Assembly: GCA_938009055.1 (NCBI GenBank)
Contig: CALLIO010000145.1
Location: 1 to 6,034, forward strand
DNA length: 6,034 nucleotides
Source: an uncultured Altererythrobacter sp.
GTDB lineage: Bacteria > Pseudomonadota > Alphaproteobacteria > Sphingomonadales > Sphingomonadaceae
Direction of reading: 5' to 3'
Positions within the stretch are counted from its first letter, which is position 1. Each line of letters begins with the position of its first letter. Made by a program: the position numbers and the translations under genes. The notes under the pieces are model-generated. The model saw only the letters and a program-made list of their open reading frames with translations. It ran no database searches and was not told the DNA's origin. This document shows, piece after piece, positions 1 through 5,769 of this stretch.

Positions 1-782
1 GGCCAATCGGAAAGCGGAATCTCGACCGACACCAAATCGCCATCGCGCCGGAAAGTCTGCGGCGCATTGTAGAGCACCAATTGCGTATTCTCGATAAAGA
101 CGTGCGGGCTATTGATCTCAACCGATTGCGGCAGCGGGATCGCCAGCATCAGCTTGGTATCATCAATCGCAAACCGCGCCTGCGCATCGAGCAGAGGGGC
201 AATCTCAGTGCGCCAGCGGGCAAAATCGCTCGCATCCTCAATAGGCTGTTCGATCAACCGCGCGTCTTGCGGAACGCAAAGCTCGTCTGTGCAGGCAAGG
301 TAATTGACGAAGCCTGTGACCGGCCCAAAGCCGCCTTCTGGCGCATCGGCAGGCACATTCACCGGCACAAGGACAGTGTATTGCCCCTTATAAATATGGT
401 TCATCAGGCCAGCGCTGCCCTCGAGCGGCTGAACAAAACGCTGCGGCACGGGGTAAAGCGCCTCGCCCATCTCCCACCCGTCGGGTAGGTTGAGCTTTAG
501 ATCCATGCCCAGACCCGCATCGCCCGGGTTCGACCAATAGCCGTGCCATTCTTCATTCGTGCTGGTGTCGGGCGTGAAGCGCAAAGCGAGCAGCCATTCT
601 TCGCCGGGTTTGGGTTCGCCATCGGCAAAAAGTTCAGCGCGAATATGGTCATCGCCAAACAGCACTTCGCCGCTCTGCTCCTGCGCAAAAGCGGGCAATG
701 CACTCATCAGCAATGCAGCGCATGCAATCAGCCATGCGATCAATGCAGGCCGGATGGAGAGATGAATTCTTGCCTCGGTCAC
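1..782 (-). CDS. DsbD/ScsB-family protein-disulfide reductase, N-terminal part (partial at window edge)
   Basis: The visible part has 260 codons and is open to the left edge, so the C-terminal region is missing. Residues 1-33 form a signal peptide: basic residues, then a hydrophobic stretch (LIAWLIACAALLM) ending in ALPAFA before QEQ, so cleavage after residue 33 is likely. The mature part resembles the periplasmic N-terminal beta domain of DsbD/ScsB proteins, with HGYWSNPGDAG at residues 80-90 and two cysteines, Cys164 and Cys169, in ACTDELCVPQ, the expected redox pair. Known family members receive electrons from cytoplasmic thioredoxin through a central membrane domain and pass them to periplasmic substrates such as cytochrome c maturation or disulfide isomerase proteins. 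The membrane and thioredoxin-like domains should lie beyond the edge but are not seen. The GTG start at 782 was chosen because TAA directly precedes it in frame, AGAGG lies 7 bases upstream, and later starts would damage the signal peptide. The gene diverges from the monooxygenase gene. Confidence 0.86.
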   Translation of the reverse strand, partial: MTEARIHLSIRPALIAWLIACAALLMSALPAFAQEQSGEVLFGDDHIRAELFADGEPKPGEEWLLALRFTPDTSTNEEWHGYWSNPGDAGLGMDLKLNLPDGWEMGEALYPVPQRFVQPLEGSAGLMNHIYKGQYTVLVPVNVPADAPEGGFGPVTGFVNYLACTDELCVPQDARLIEQPIEDASDFARWRTEIAPLLDAQARFAIDDTKLMLAIPLPQSVEINSPHVFIENTQLVLYNAPQTFRRDGDLVSVEIPLSDW

Positions 783-789
783 TTATCTG

Positions 790-794
790 CCTCT
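790..794 (-). promoter_or_regulatory. Ribosome binding site of the DsbD-like gene
   Basis: AGAGG on the minus strand ends 7 bases before the GTG start at 782. It supports that non-ATG start. Three of its bases (792-794) belong to the arm of an inverted repeat at 792-809, so access to it may depend on RNA folding. Confidence 0.6.
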
Positions 795-809
795 AGGAGC
801 TTGCCTAGA
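792..809. repeat. Inverted repeat in the divergent gap, possible operator or RNA hairpin
   Basis: The sequence reads TCTAGG, six bases, CCTAGA: a perfect 6-bp inverted repeat in the 50-base gap between the divergent DsbD-like and monooxygenase genes. As DNA it could be a small operator serving both genes. In the minus-strand transcript it could form a short hairpin whose downstream arm overlaps the AGAGG ribosome binding site. No clear -35/-10 pair was found here, and a gap this short means at least one promoter would extend into a neighbouring coding region. A 6-bp repeat can occur by chance, so the regulatory reading is speculative. Confidence 0.35.
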
Positions 810-821
810 TATTCGCAACGC

Positions 822-826
822 GAAGG
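822..826 (+). promoter_or_regulatory. Ribosome binding site deciding the monooxygenase start
   Basis: GAAGG lies 6 bases before GTG833 and 3 bases before TTG830. The spacing favours GTG833 as the start codon. A third in-frame start, GTG842, would be 15 bases away and is less likely. Confidence 0.5.
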
Positions 827-832
827 CAATTG

Positions 833-2059
833 GTGACAGTAGTGACAGGCAAAGGCGCAGACTTGCTCATTTTGGGCGGCGGATTGGTCGGCACAACGCT
901 GGCCATTGCGGCTGCGCGCAAAGGCTTCACTTCGCATGTGGTTGACCGCGCTGATCCAGCGGAATTGACAGCAGAGGGTTTTGACGGGCGCGCCTCTGCC
1001 ATCTCGACCGCCAGTTGGAACCTGTTTGAGAATATCGGGATTGCGCCCGCGCTTGAACCCTTTGCCTCGCCCATCTCATCCATCGCTGTGACCGATCAGA
1101 TGAAGCCAGGGCGGATCGACTTTCAGCCAGCGCCCGAGGATGGCACATTGGGCCGGATGTTCGCCAATCGGCGGCTGCGCTTGGCCCTGTTCGAGGCAGC
1201 AGAGGCAGAGCCGCTTATCACGCTGCATTCCAAGGCCGAGATTACTGAGCGCCGGCGCGATGATTATGGCACCAGCGTCACTTTGGGCGATGGAACCGAG
1301 CTGTCCGCCCCGCTGATGGTGGCTGCTGAAGGGCGCGGATCACCCACGCGCGATGAGGCAGGCATTAGCCTTGCGAAATGGGATTACAGCCACCGCGCGA
1401 TCATCGCTGGCCTAACGCATGAAAAGCCGCATGATCACGTCGCTTGGGAGATTTTTTATCCCGCCGGTCCCTTTGCCCTGCTGCCAATGCAGGACGATCC
1501 AGACAGCACGCATCGCAGCGCTTTGGTGTGGACGGTGGATGAGAAGGATGCAGCCGGAACGCTTAAACTGTCCGACCGCGCTTTTCTTGCCGAAGTGACC
1601 AAGCGGATGGGCGACATGTTCGGCGCAATCACCAGCGTGGGCGCGCGTTCTTCCTATCCGCTGGGCTTTCATCACACGGCAAAGATCACAGATACCCGCC
1701 TCGCGCTGATTGGTGATGCTGCGCATGGTATCCACCCAATTGCCGGCCAAGGGCTCAATCTGGGGCTGCGCGATGTCGGCGCGCTGGTTGAAGTGATCGC
1801 GGAAGGACGGAGCATTGGGCTTGATCCGGGCGATGCGCAACTCTTGAAGCGTTATGAGAACTGGCGCGGGCTCGACAGCTTTATGGTGGCACTTGCGACC
1901 GATGGCCTTACCCGCCTGTTCGGCATGGGCGGGCCAGCAGCCTCAGCCGTGCGGCGGATCGGCATGGCCGGCGTTCAGCGCGCGCCAGTGCTGAAAGACT
2001 GGTTTATGGACGAAGCACGCGGCGTCTCAGGCGATTTGCCAGAACTCCTTCGCGCCTAA
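833..2059 (+). CDS. UbiH/UbiF/Coq6-family FAD-dependent monooxygenase (probable ubiquinone biosynthesis hydroxylase)
   Basis: This 408-residue protein has the usual length for the family and its motifs in order: the FAD dinucleotide-binding loop GGGLVG at residues 15-20 after a short hydrophobic strand, GRASAIS at 52-58, NRRLRLAL at 112-119, a DG-type motif read here as AAEGRGSPTR near 164-173, FYPAGPFALLPM at 208-219, and the second FAD motif LIGDAAHGIHPIAGQGLN at 292-309. Family members use NAD(P)H and O2 to hydroxylate the aromatic ring of ubiquinone precursors at the inner face of the cytoplasmic membrane. The ring position (C1, C5 or C6) cannot be told from sequence, so no symbol is given. 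The start is ambiguous: TTG830 and GTG833 are adjacent and in frame. GAAGG at 822-826 lies 6 bases from GTG833 but only 3 from TTG830, so GTG833 is preferred. The motif Asp is Glu (residue 166), a conservative change. The gene appears monocistronic, between a divergent and a convergent neighbour. Confidence 0.9.
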   Translation: MTVVTGKGADLLILGGGLVGTTLAIAAARKGFTSHVVDRADPAELTAEGFDGRASAISTASWNLFENIGIAPALEPFASPISSIAVTDQMKPGRIDFQPAPEDGTLGRMFANRRLRLALFEAAEAEPLITLHSKAEITERRRDDYGTSVTLGDGTELSAPLMVAAEGRGSPTRDEAGISLAKWDYSHRAIIAGLTHEKPHDHVAWEIFYPAGPFALLPMQDDPDSTHRSALVWTVDEKDAAGTLKLSDRAFLAEVTKRMGDMFGAITSVGARSSYPLGFHHTAKITDTRLALIGDAAHGIHPIAGQGLNLGLRDVGALVEVIAEGRSIGLDPGDAQLLKRYENWRGLDSFMVALATDGLTRLFGMGGPAASAVRRIGMAGVQRAPVLKDWFMDEARGVSGDLPELLRA

Positions 2060-2071
2060 TCAGCGCCTAAT
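2052..2071. repeat. Tandem 9-bp direct repeat spanning the convergent stop codons
   Basis: GCGCCTAAT occurs at 2052-2060 and again at 2063-2071. The first copy holds the TAA stop of the monooxygenase gene on the plus strand. The second copy holds the TAG stop of the Mic60-like gene on the minus strand, read as CTA on the plus strand. Only 7 bases separate the two genes. It may be a small local duplication, but it is short enough to be chance. Confidence 0.5.
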
Positions 2072-2996
2072 TTGTGCTGCCATCTTCGCCGATGGGCTGG
2101 GCAATCGGATTGCCTGCCCCATCGCGCATCCGGTCAGCATCAATAACGGCGGCGGTTTCCAAAGTTTCGAGCGCATCCATCGCGGCCGCATAGCGCTTGG
2201 CGTCGGCAATCCAATTGCCTGCGCTTTCCGCGCCTGGCAGGCTTTCGACCTCTGCGATGGCCGCATCATATTGGCCGGTTTCCAAGAAATTGCGCGCCCG
2301 CTCGAGCCGCAGCTCTGGCTGGGGTGAAGGCGTGCTTTCATTGCGGATCACAAACAACTCGCCCAGATCGCGTCTAATCTTTGCAAAACTGATGCTGTCG
2401 TCGGTCTCTGTTATTTCAGGGCCAAGTCCCTCAAGCCGCGCCACCAAGCGGTCAAGACGGACCGGATCGCGCGAAAAGGCGATGACTGTGCGCACGGCAT
2501 TGGGCCAATTGTCTCCGAAGCGCAGCCGCAGCTGATCGGCAAGATAGCCCAATTCCTGATCGCGTTGGAGCGCGCGGCGGGTGGCAAATGCAATGAGCAA
2601 TCCTTCAGCGCGCGCGACATTGCTGGCTGCTGCTTGCGCTTGCAGATCGAGCCGGGTCAAACGCTGTTCAGCCGCCGCCAGACGCTGATCGAGCCCGCCC
2701 TGCTGTTCGGCAACGCGCTCAACCGCCTCGGTTGCTTCTTCGGCCGCTTCGGTAACAGCCTCTTCGCTTTCAGATGGCTCGTCGGCGCCCGCGAGCACCG
2801 GCACATCCTTGCCCGCATCAGCCAGCGTTTCAGCCGTATCGGGAGCCTCGATAGCTGCGGTCTCGTTCCCCGCGCCATCCTGCCACACATAATAGCCGAC
2901 GCCGCCCGCGCCGACTGCAAAAGAAATAAATGCAGCAATCAAAATAGGAGTGAGCTGGCCACCCTTTTTGCGCCGAGATCCAAAACGTGATTCCAT
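2067..2996 (-). CDS. Mic60/mitofilin-like membrane-anchored coiled-coil protein
   Basis: This 309-residue protein has a basic N terminus (SRRKKGG), one membrane segment at about residues 14-38, an acidic Ala/Glu-rich stretch at 45-95, and a predicted coiled coil at about 80-128. A conserved-looking block follows (ARAEGLLIAFATRRAL at 128-143, LADQLRLRFGDNWPNAVRT at 152-170). The C-terminal helical part contains RARNFLETGQYDAAIAEVES and LPGAESAGNWIADAKRYAAA (233-272), which resembles the mitofilin signature of alphaproteobacterial Mic60. Mic60 proteins shape inner membranes and form crista-junction-like contacts; in alphaproteobacteria the gene is known to sit beside hem genes, as here. The protein should be anchored in the inner membrane with its bulk in the periplasm. 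It is shorter than many Mic60 proteins. ATG2996 is the only usable start after the hemD stop, but its ribosome binding site is poor: AAGGA is 17 bases away. A generic HemX-like or uncharacterised COG4223 label is the alternative. Confidence 0.72.
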   Translation of the reverse strand: MESRFGSRRKKGGQLTPILIAAFISFAVGAGGVGYYVWQDGAGNETAAIEAPDTAETLADAGKDVPVLAGADEPSESEEAVTEAAEEATEAVERVAEQQGGLDQRLAAAEQRLTRLDLQAQAAASNVARAEGLLIAFATRRALQRDQELGYLADQLRLRFGDNWPNAVRTVIAFSRDPVRLDRLVARLEGLGPEITETDDSISFAKIRRDLGELFVIRNESTPSPQPELRLERARNFLETGQYDAAIAEVESLPGAESAGNWIADAKRYAAAMDALETLETAAVIDADRMRDGAGNPIAQPIGEDGSTN

Positions 2997-3044
2997 AGAT
3001 ATTGTGTCTTTGGTCCTTGTGCCGCGCCGGACGCGTACCTTTGG
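2997..3044 (-). other. Open 16-codon spacer joining hemD and the Mic60-like gene in frame
   Basis: The spacer has 48 bases, a multiple of three. Read in the frame shared by both genes it contains no stop codon (PKVRVRRGTRTKDTIS), so the hemD TAA at 3045-3047 is the only barrier between the two proteins. A 7-bp direct repeat, ACCAAAG on the minus strand, occurs at 3008-3014 and at 3039-3045, the second copy reaching into the stop codon. No terminator-like hairpin with a T-run is visible, so cotranscription is likely. Confidence 0.65.
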
Positions 3045-3746
3045 TTACATTTGCCACAAACTCTGGGCCAAGGCTAGCAGCTGTGCATCGCGCGGCTTGT
3101 CTGCTGCATGAACCGCAGCCCACCCCTCGCCCGCAGCATCCGCAATGCGGGGCCCCAATGCGGCGAGTGTTATTTGCGATTTGTCGACGCCAAGCGCTTC
3201 GCATTGCTGGGTAAAATGCTTGGCCGAGCTTGCGGAATAGAGCAGGACAATGGCGGGGGATTGAAGCTGGTCGGCTTGCTGGGGAGACAGCGCGATTGGC
3301 TCCATTTTATAGACCACAATCTTGTCAACGCTGACACCGGCAGGGGGATCAAGCGTGACATGATCCTTGCCAGATAGCCGCAAGAACCGCTTGGGGGCAT
3401 TTGCGCCCAGATCATCAAGCCGAAGCTCATCGAGAAGCCCTTGCAGCCCGCCCTCCCCCAGATGGGAAACCGTAAAGCCCGCTTCGCGCGCCGCCTGTGC
3501 GGTCTTTTCTCCCACAGCAAGAACGGGCAGATGTTGCAATGCGCCTAGCTGATCTCCGCCGTGGCGAAAGGCATTGGCGCTGCCCACCAAAAGTGCGTCA
3601 TATTGTGCCGGATCGGGAGCTGACCACTCACACGGCAGGGCGTGCGACAAGGCTAAGCCGTGCATTGGCAACCCCATCCCGCGGCCCGCTGCAATTGTTT
3701 CGGCAAGGCCGGGTTCGGGCCGGATCGCGATGATCTCGCGCGTCAT
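3045..3746 (-). CDS. hemD: Uroporphyrinogen-III synthase
   Basis: The enzyme closes hydroxymethylbilane into uroporphyrinogen III with inversion of ring D, in the cytoplasm; this is the branch point to heme, siroheme and related tetrapyrroles. The 233-residue product has normal family length. HemD is poorly conserved, but recognisable features appear in order: IAIRPEPGLAETI at residues 6-18, LLVGSANAFRHGG at 52-64, LPVLAVGEKTAQAAREAGF at 73-91, FLRLSGKDH at 121-129, VVYKMEP at 144-150, VLLYSASSAKHF at 167-178 and ALGPRIADAA at 196-205. This fits two alternating domains with the active site in the cleft. Position immediately after hemC strongly supports the call. Its ATG overlaps the hemC stop as ATGA, and no good Shine-Dalgarno sequence precedes it, so translation probably depends on ribosomes finishing hemC. 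The stop is TAA at 3045-3047. Confidence 0.92.
   Translation of the reverse strand: MTREIIAIRPEPGLAETIAAGRGMGLPMHGLALSHALPCEWSAPDPAQYDALLVGSANAFRHGGDQLGALQHLPVLAVGEKTAQAAREAGFTVSHLGEGGLQGLLDELRLDDLGANAPKRFLRLSGKDHVTLDPPAGVSVDKIVVYKMEPIALSPQQADQLQSPAIVLLYSASSAKHFTQQCEALGVDKSQITLAALGPRIADAAGEGWAAVHAADKPRDAQLLALAQSLWQM
3743..3746 (-). promoter_or_regulatory. ATGA overlap coupling hemC stop to hemD start
   Basis: On the minus strand these four bases read ATGA and hold both the hemD ATG (3746-3744) and the hemC TGA (3745-3743). The bases just upstream (TTCACCGCCGAGTT) contain no convincing Shine-Dalgarno sequence, which favours termination-reinitiation. Confidence 0.75.
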
Positions 3747-4693
3747 AACTCGGCGGTGAAGTGCTGGCGGATTGCGGGCGAGGCACGGCTCAAGAGATCA
3801 TTGGCGAGAGCCCTGCACGCGGCCAGATCATCCGCTGCGAACTTGGCCGCGCCATCAACCCGCTCGCTTCCATCGGGGCTGAAAAGCGAGGCGGACATGG
3901 CGAGCATGCCGTCTTCATATTCGCATAGAGCCGCGACTGGACTGTGGCATGTTCCGCCCAATCCTTCGAGCAATGCGCGCTCTGCGGCCAGTTCAGCATG
4001 GGTCGCAGCATCATCGAGCGCGGAAAGCGCGCCCATGGCATCGCTATCGGCTAAAGTTTCGACCACAATCGCGCCTTGGCCAGCGGCCGGTATCCAGTCT
4101 GTTTTGTCCAGCGGGGTTCCAACGGCGCTCTCACCCAATCGCTCTAGCCCCGCAGCCGCGAGAAATGTGGCATCGGCCTCGCCAGCCTCAAGCTTGGCAA
4201 GACGCGTCGCGACATTGCCCCTGAAACCCACCACTTCGCAATCGGGCCGCGCGTGAAGCAATTGGGCAGCGCGGCGCGGCGCACTGGTACCGACTTTCGC
4301 GCCTTGGGGAAGGTCGGCAATAGAGGGTGCCCCGATCAGACAATCGCGCCGATCAGCGCGCGGCAAGACCGCGGCAAAGGCGAATTCGGCAGGGCGGATC
4401 GTCTCCACATCCTTGGCCGAATGCACCGATGCGTCGATCTCGCCATCGAAAAGCCAACGATCCAATTCTTTTGTCCACAAGGCTTTACCGCCAATTTCGG
4501 CCAAAGGACGGTCGAGCACTTTGTCCCCGCTCGCCACTACCGGCACCAGCTCGACCGCGCTTTCATCCCAGCCATGCGCCCTGCACAGCCGCTCGCGAAC
4601 TTCGCGCGCTTGCGCCATTGCCAAGGGCGAATTGCGCGTGCCAAGGCGGATGCGCTGACCTGAGTTAGAAGATGAGCCGTGCAAGTTTACCAT
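3743..4693 (-). CDS. hemC: Hydroxymethylbilane synthase (porphobilinogen deaminase)
   Basis: The enzyme joins four porphobilinogen units into hydroxymethylbilane in the cytoplasm, using a dipyrromethane cofactor attached to a cysteine. The 316-residue product has near-usual length. Family landmarks are present: IRLGTRNSPLAMAQA at residues 15-29, the HSAKDV segment at 91-96 with the catalytic Asp95, the substrate-binding arginines in GTSAPRRAAQL at 136-146 (Arg140, Arg141), FRGNVATRLAKLEAG at 157-171, WIPAAGQGAIVVE at 200-212, and cofactor Cys249 in LGGTCHSPVAAL at 245-256. The commoner HSxKDVP segment reads HSAKDVETIRP here, and the cofactor loop is GGTC rather than GGCQ-like; both look tolerable variants. 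ATG4693 leaves about 14 extra residues before the first conserved strand and has only a weak ribosome binding site, so the start is less certain than the gene. It is the first gene of the minus-strand unit and diverges from tsaD. Confidence 0.97.
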   Translation of the reverse strand: MVNLHGSSSNSGQRIRLGTRNSPLAMAQAREVRERLCRAHGWDESAVELVPVVASGDKVLDRPLAEIGGKALWTKELDRWLFDGEIDASVHSAKDVETIRPAEFAFAAVLPRADRRDCLIGAPSIADLPQGAKVGTSAPRRAAQLLHARPDCEVVGFRGNVATRLAKLEAGEADATFLAAAGLERLGESAVGTPLDKTDWIPAAGQGAIVVETLADSDAMGALSALDDAATHAELAAERALLEGLGGTCHSPVAALCEYEDGMLAMSASLFSPDGSERVDGAAKFAADDLAACRALANDLLSRASPAIRQHFTAEL

Positions 4694-4737
4694 TGAGCCG
4701 CTTGCTCTAGACCTGCAATCGCTTAAGGGAAAGAAGC
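4694..4737. promoter_or_regulatory. Short divergent intergenic region between hemC and tsaD
   Basis: These 44 bases separate the start codons of two divergent units. They must lie in or beside the promoter region of both, though I could not identify a convincing -35/-10 pair in either direction. The tsaD side carries a good ribosome binding site, while the hemC side (CAAGCGGCTCA before ATG) has none that is convincing. Promoters probably extend into the 5' coding sequence of the opposite gene. Confidence 0.4.
4725..4730 (+). promoter_or_regulatory. Ribosome binding site of tsaD
   Basis: AAGGGA ends 7 bases before ATG4738. The spacing is near ideal and fixes the tsaD start. Confidence 0.75.
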
Positions 4738-5769
4738 ATGAGCCTCATTCTGGGCATAGAATCCTCCTGCGACGAGACCGCCGTTGCGCTTGTCGATACG
4801 GACCGGGTGATCCACGCAGAGCGGATCGCAAGCCAGGTGGATGAGCACGCCCCTTATGGCGGTGTTGTTCCCGAAATCGCGGCGCGCGCGCATGCTGAAA
4901 AACTTACGCCTTTGCTCGAAGATGTGATGGCCGAGGCCGGCGCAAGCCTGAACGATTGCGATGCGATTGCCGCGACCGCTGGGCCGGGGCTAATCGGCGG
5001 AGTGATGGTCGGGCTGGTCAGCGCCAAAGCGCTGGCGATGGCATCGGACACGCCTTTGCTCGCGATCAATCATTTGGAAGGGCACGCCTTGTCGCCGCGT
5101 CTTGCTGATGCTTCGCTCAAATTTCCCTATATGCTGCTGCTGGTTTCGGGCGGTCATTGCCAGATATTGCTGGTCGAGGGTGTAGGGCAATATCGGCGCC
5201 TTGCCACCACGATTGACGATGCTTTGGGCGAAGCTTTTGACAAGAGCGCGAAGGTTTTGGGGCTTGGCTATCCGGGCGGTCCGGCGCTGGAAAAGTTGGC
5301 CTTGGATGGCGAACCGACTGCAGTGGCCTTACCACGCCCACTCAAAGGATCGAAGGAACCGCACTTCTCCTTTGCTGGCCTGAAAAGCGCTGTGAGCCGC
5401 GCGCATCAATCGGGCGATCATGCCGACGCTGATCTGGCCGCAAGTTTCCAGCAGGCGGCAGTCGAATGCTTACTTGACCGGCTGCGCATGGCGCTTGCTC
5501 AGCATTCAGCCCCCGCGCTGGTTGTCGCCGGCGGGGTCGCTGCGAACAAGGCCATCCGATCAGCGCTAGAGGGACTAGCGGCAGAACATTCCATGCGTTT
5601 TGTCGCGCCGCCGCTGAAGCTGTGCACAGACAATGCTGCGATGATCGCATGGGCAGGCTGCGAGCGCTTGGCACTGGGGCGATTTGACAGCCTCGATTTC
5701 AAGGCGAGACCGCGCTGGCCGCTTGATCCGGATGCAGAGACCGTGCGCGGCGCAGGAGTGAAAGCATGA
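4738..5769 (+). CDS. tsaD: tRNA N6-adenosine threonylcarbamoyltransferase TsaD
   Basis: TsaD, with TsaB and TsaE, transfers the threonylcarbamoyl group from threonylcarbamoyl-AMP to A37 of tRNAs that read ANN codons, giving t6A; it acts in the cytoplasm. The 343-residue product is full length for the bacterial family and has the ASKHA fold motifs: ILGIESSCDETAVALVD at residues 4-20, HAPYGGVVPEIAARAH at 37-52, the metal-binding histidines His112 and His116 in NHLEGHALSPRL, LLVSGGHCQIL at 134-144, DDALGEAFDKSAKVLGLGYP at 160-179, FSFAGLKSAV at 210-219, VVAGGVAANKAIR at 262-274, and CTDNAAMIAWAG at 296-307 with Asp298 as a further metal ligand. No key residue is missing. Start ATG4738 has a strong ribosome binding site. 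The TGA stop overlaps the gpsA ATG. The older name is gcp (once called a glycoprotease). Confidence 0.98.
   Translation: MSLILGIESSCDETAVALVDTDRVIHAERIASQVDEHAPYGGVVPEIAARAHAEKLTPLLEDVMAEAGASLNDCDAIAATAGPGLIGGVMVGLVSAKALAMASDTPLLAINHLEGHALSPRLADASLKFPYMLLLVSGGHCQILLVEGVGQYRRLATTIDDALGEAFDKSAKVLGLGYPGGPALEKLALDGEPTAVALPRPLKGSKEPHFSFAGLKSAVSRAHQSGDHADADLAASFQQAAVECLLDRLRMALAQHSAPALVVAGGVAANKAIRSALEGLAAEHSMRFVAPPLKLCTDNAAMIAWAGCERLALGRFDSLDFKARPRWPLDPDAETVRGAGVKA
5754..5758 (+). promoter_or_regulatory. Ribosome binding site of gpsA inside the end of tsaD
   Basis: AGGAG lies within the last codons of tsaD, 7 bases before the gpsA ATG at 5766. gpsA can therefore recruit ribosomes itself as well as being coupled through the ATGA overlap at 5766-5769. 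Confidence 0.75.

Noticed and set aside
81..488. Plus-strand open frame of 135 codons at the left end
   Set aside because: It is antisense to the DsbD-like gene, which has a signal peptide and family motifs in its frame; the plus-strand translation shows no recognisable domain.
497..703. Minus-strand open frame of 68 codons
   Set aside because: It overlaps the DsbD-like gene in another frame and has no family features.
806..811. TAGATA as a -10 box for the monooxygenase gene
   Set aside because: No -35 element with acceptable spacing accompanies it (TTATCT at 783-788 matches poorly).
1412..1840. Minus-strand open frame of 142 codons inside the monooxygenase gene
   Set aside because: It lies opposite the FAD-binding region of a well-supported gene; its length is explained by high-GC codon bias on the other strand.
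2091..2106. Possible terminator hairpin CCATC-TTCGCC-GATGG
   Set aside because: The stem has only 5 bp, lacks a T-run, and lies within the last codons of the Mic60-like gene, so there is no real support for a terminator.
2565..2990. Plus-strand open frame of 141 codons opposite the Mic60-like gene
   Set aside because: The minus-strand frame has an ordered membrane segment, coiled coil and C-terminal block; the plus-strand frame has none.
3660..4256. Plus-strand open frame of 198 codons opposite hemD and hemC
   Set aside because: It spans the junction of two confidently identified genes on the other strand and is a low-complexity Ala/Ser-rich translation.
4253..4663. Plus-strand open frames of 81-136 codons opposite the 5' half of hemC
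   Set aside because: They are shadows of hemC, whose catalytic and substrate-binding motifs are intact.
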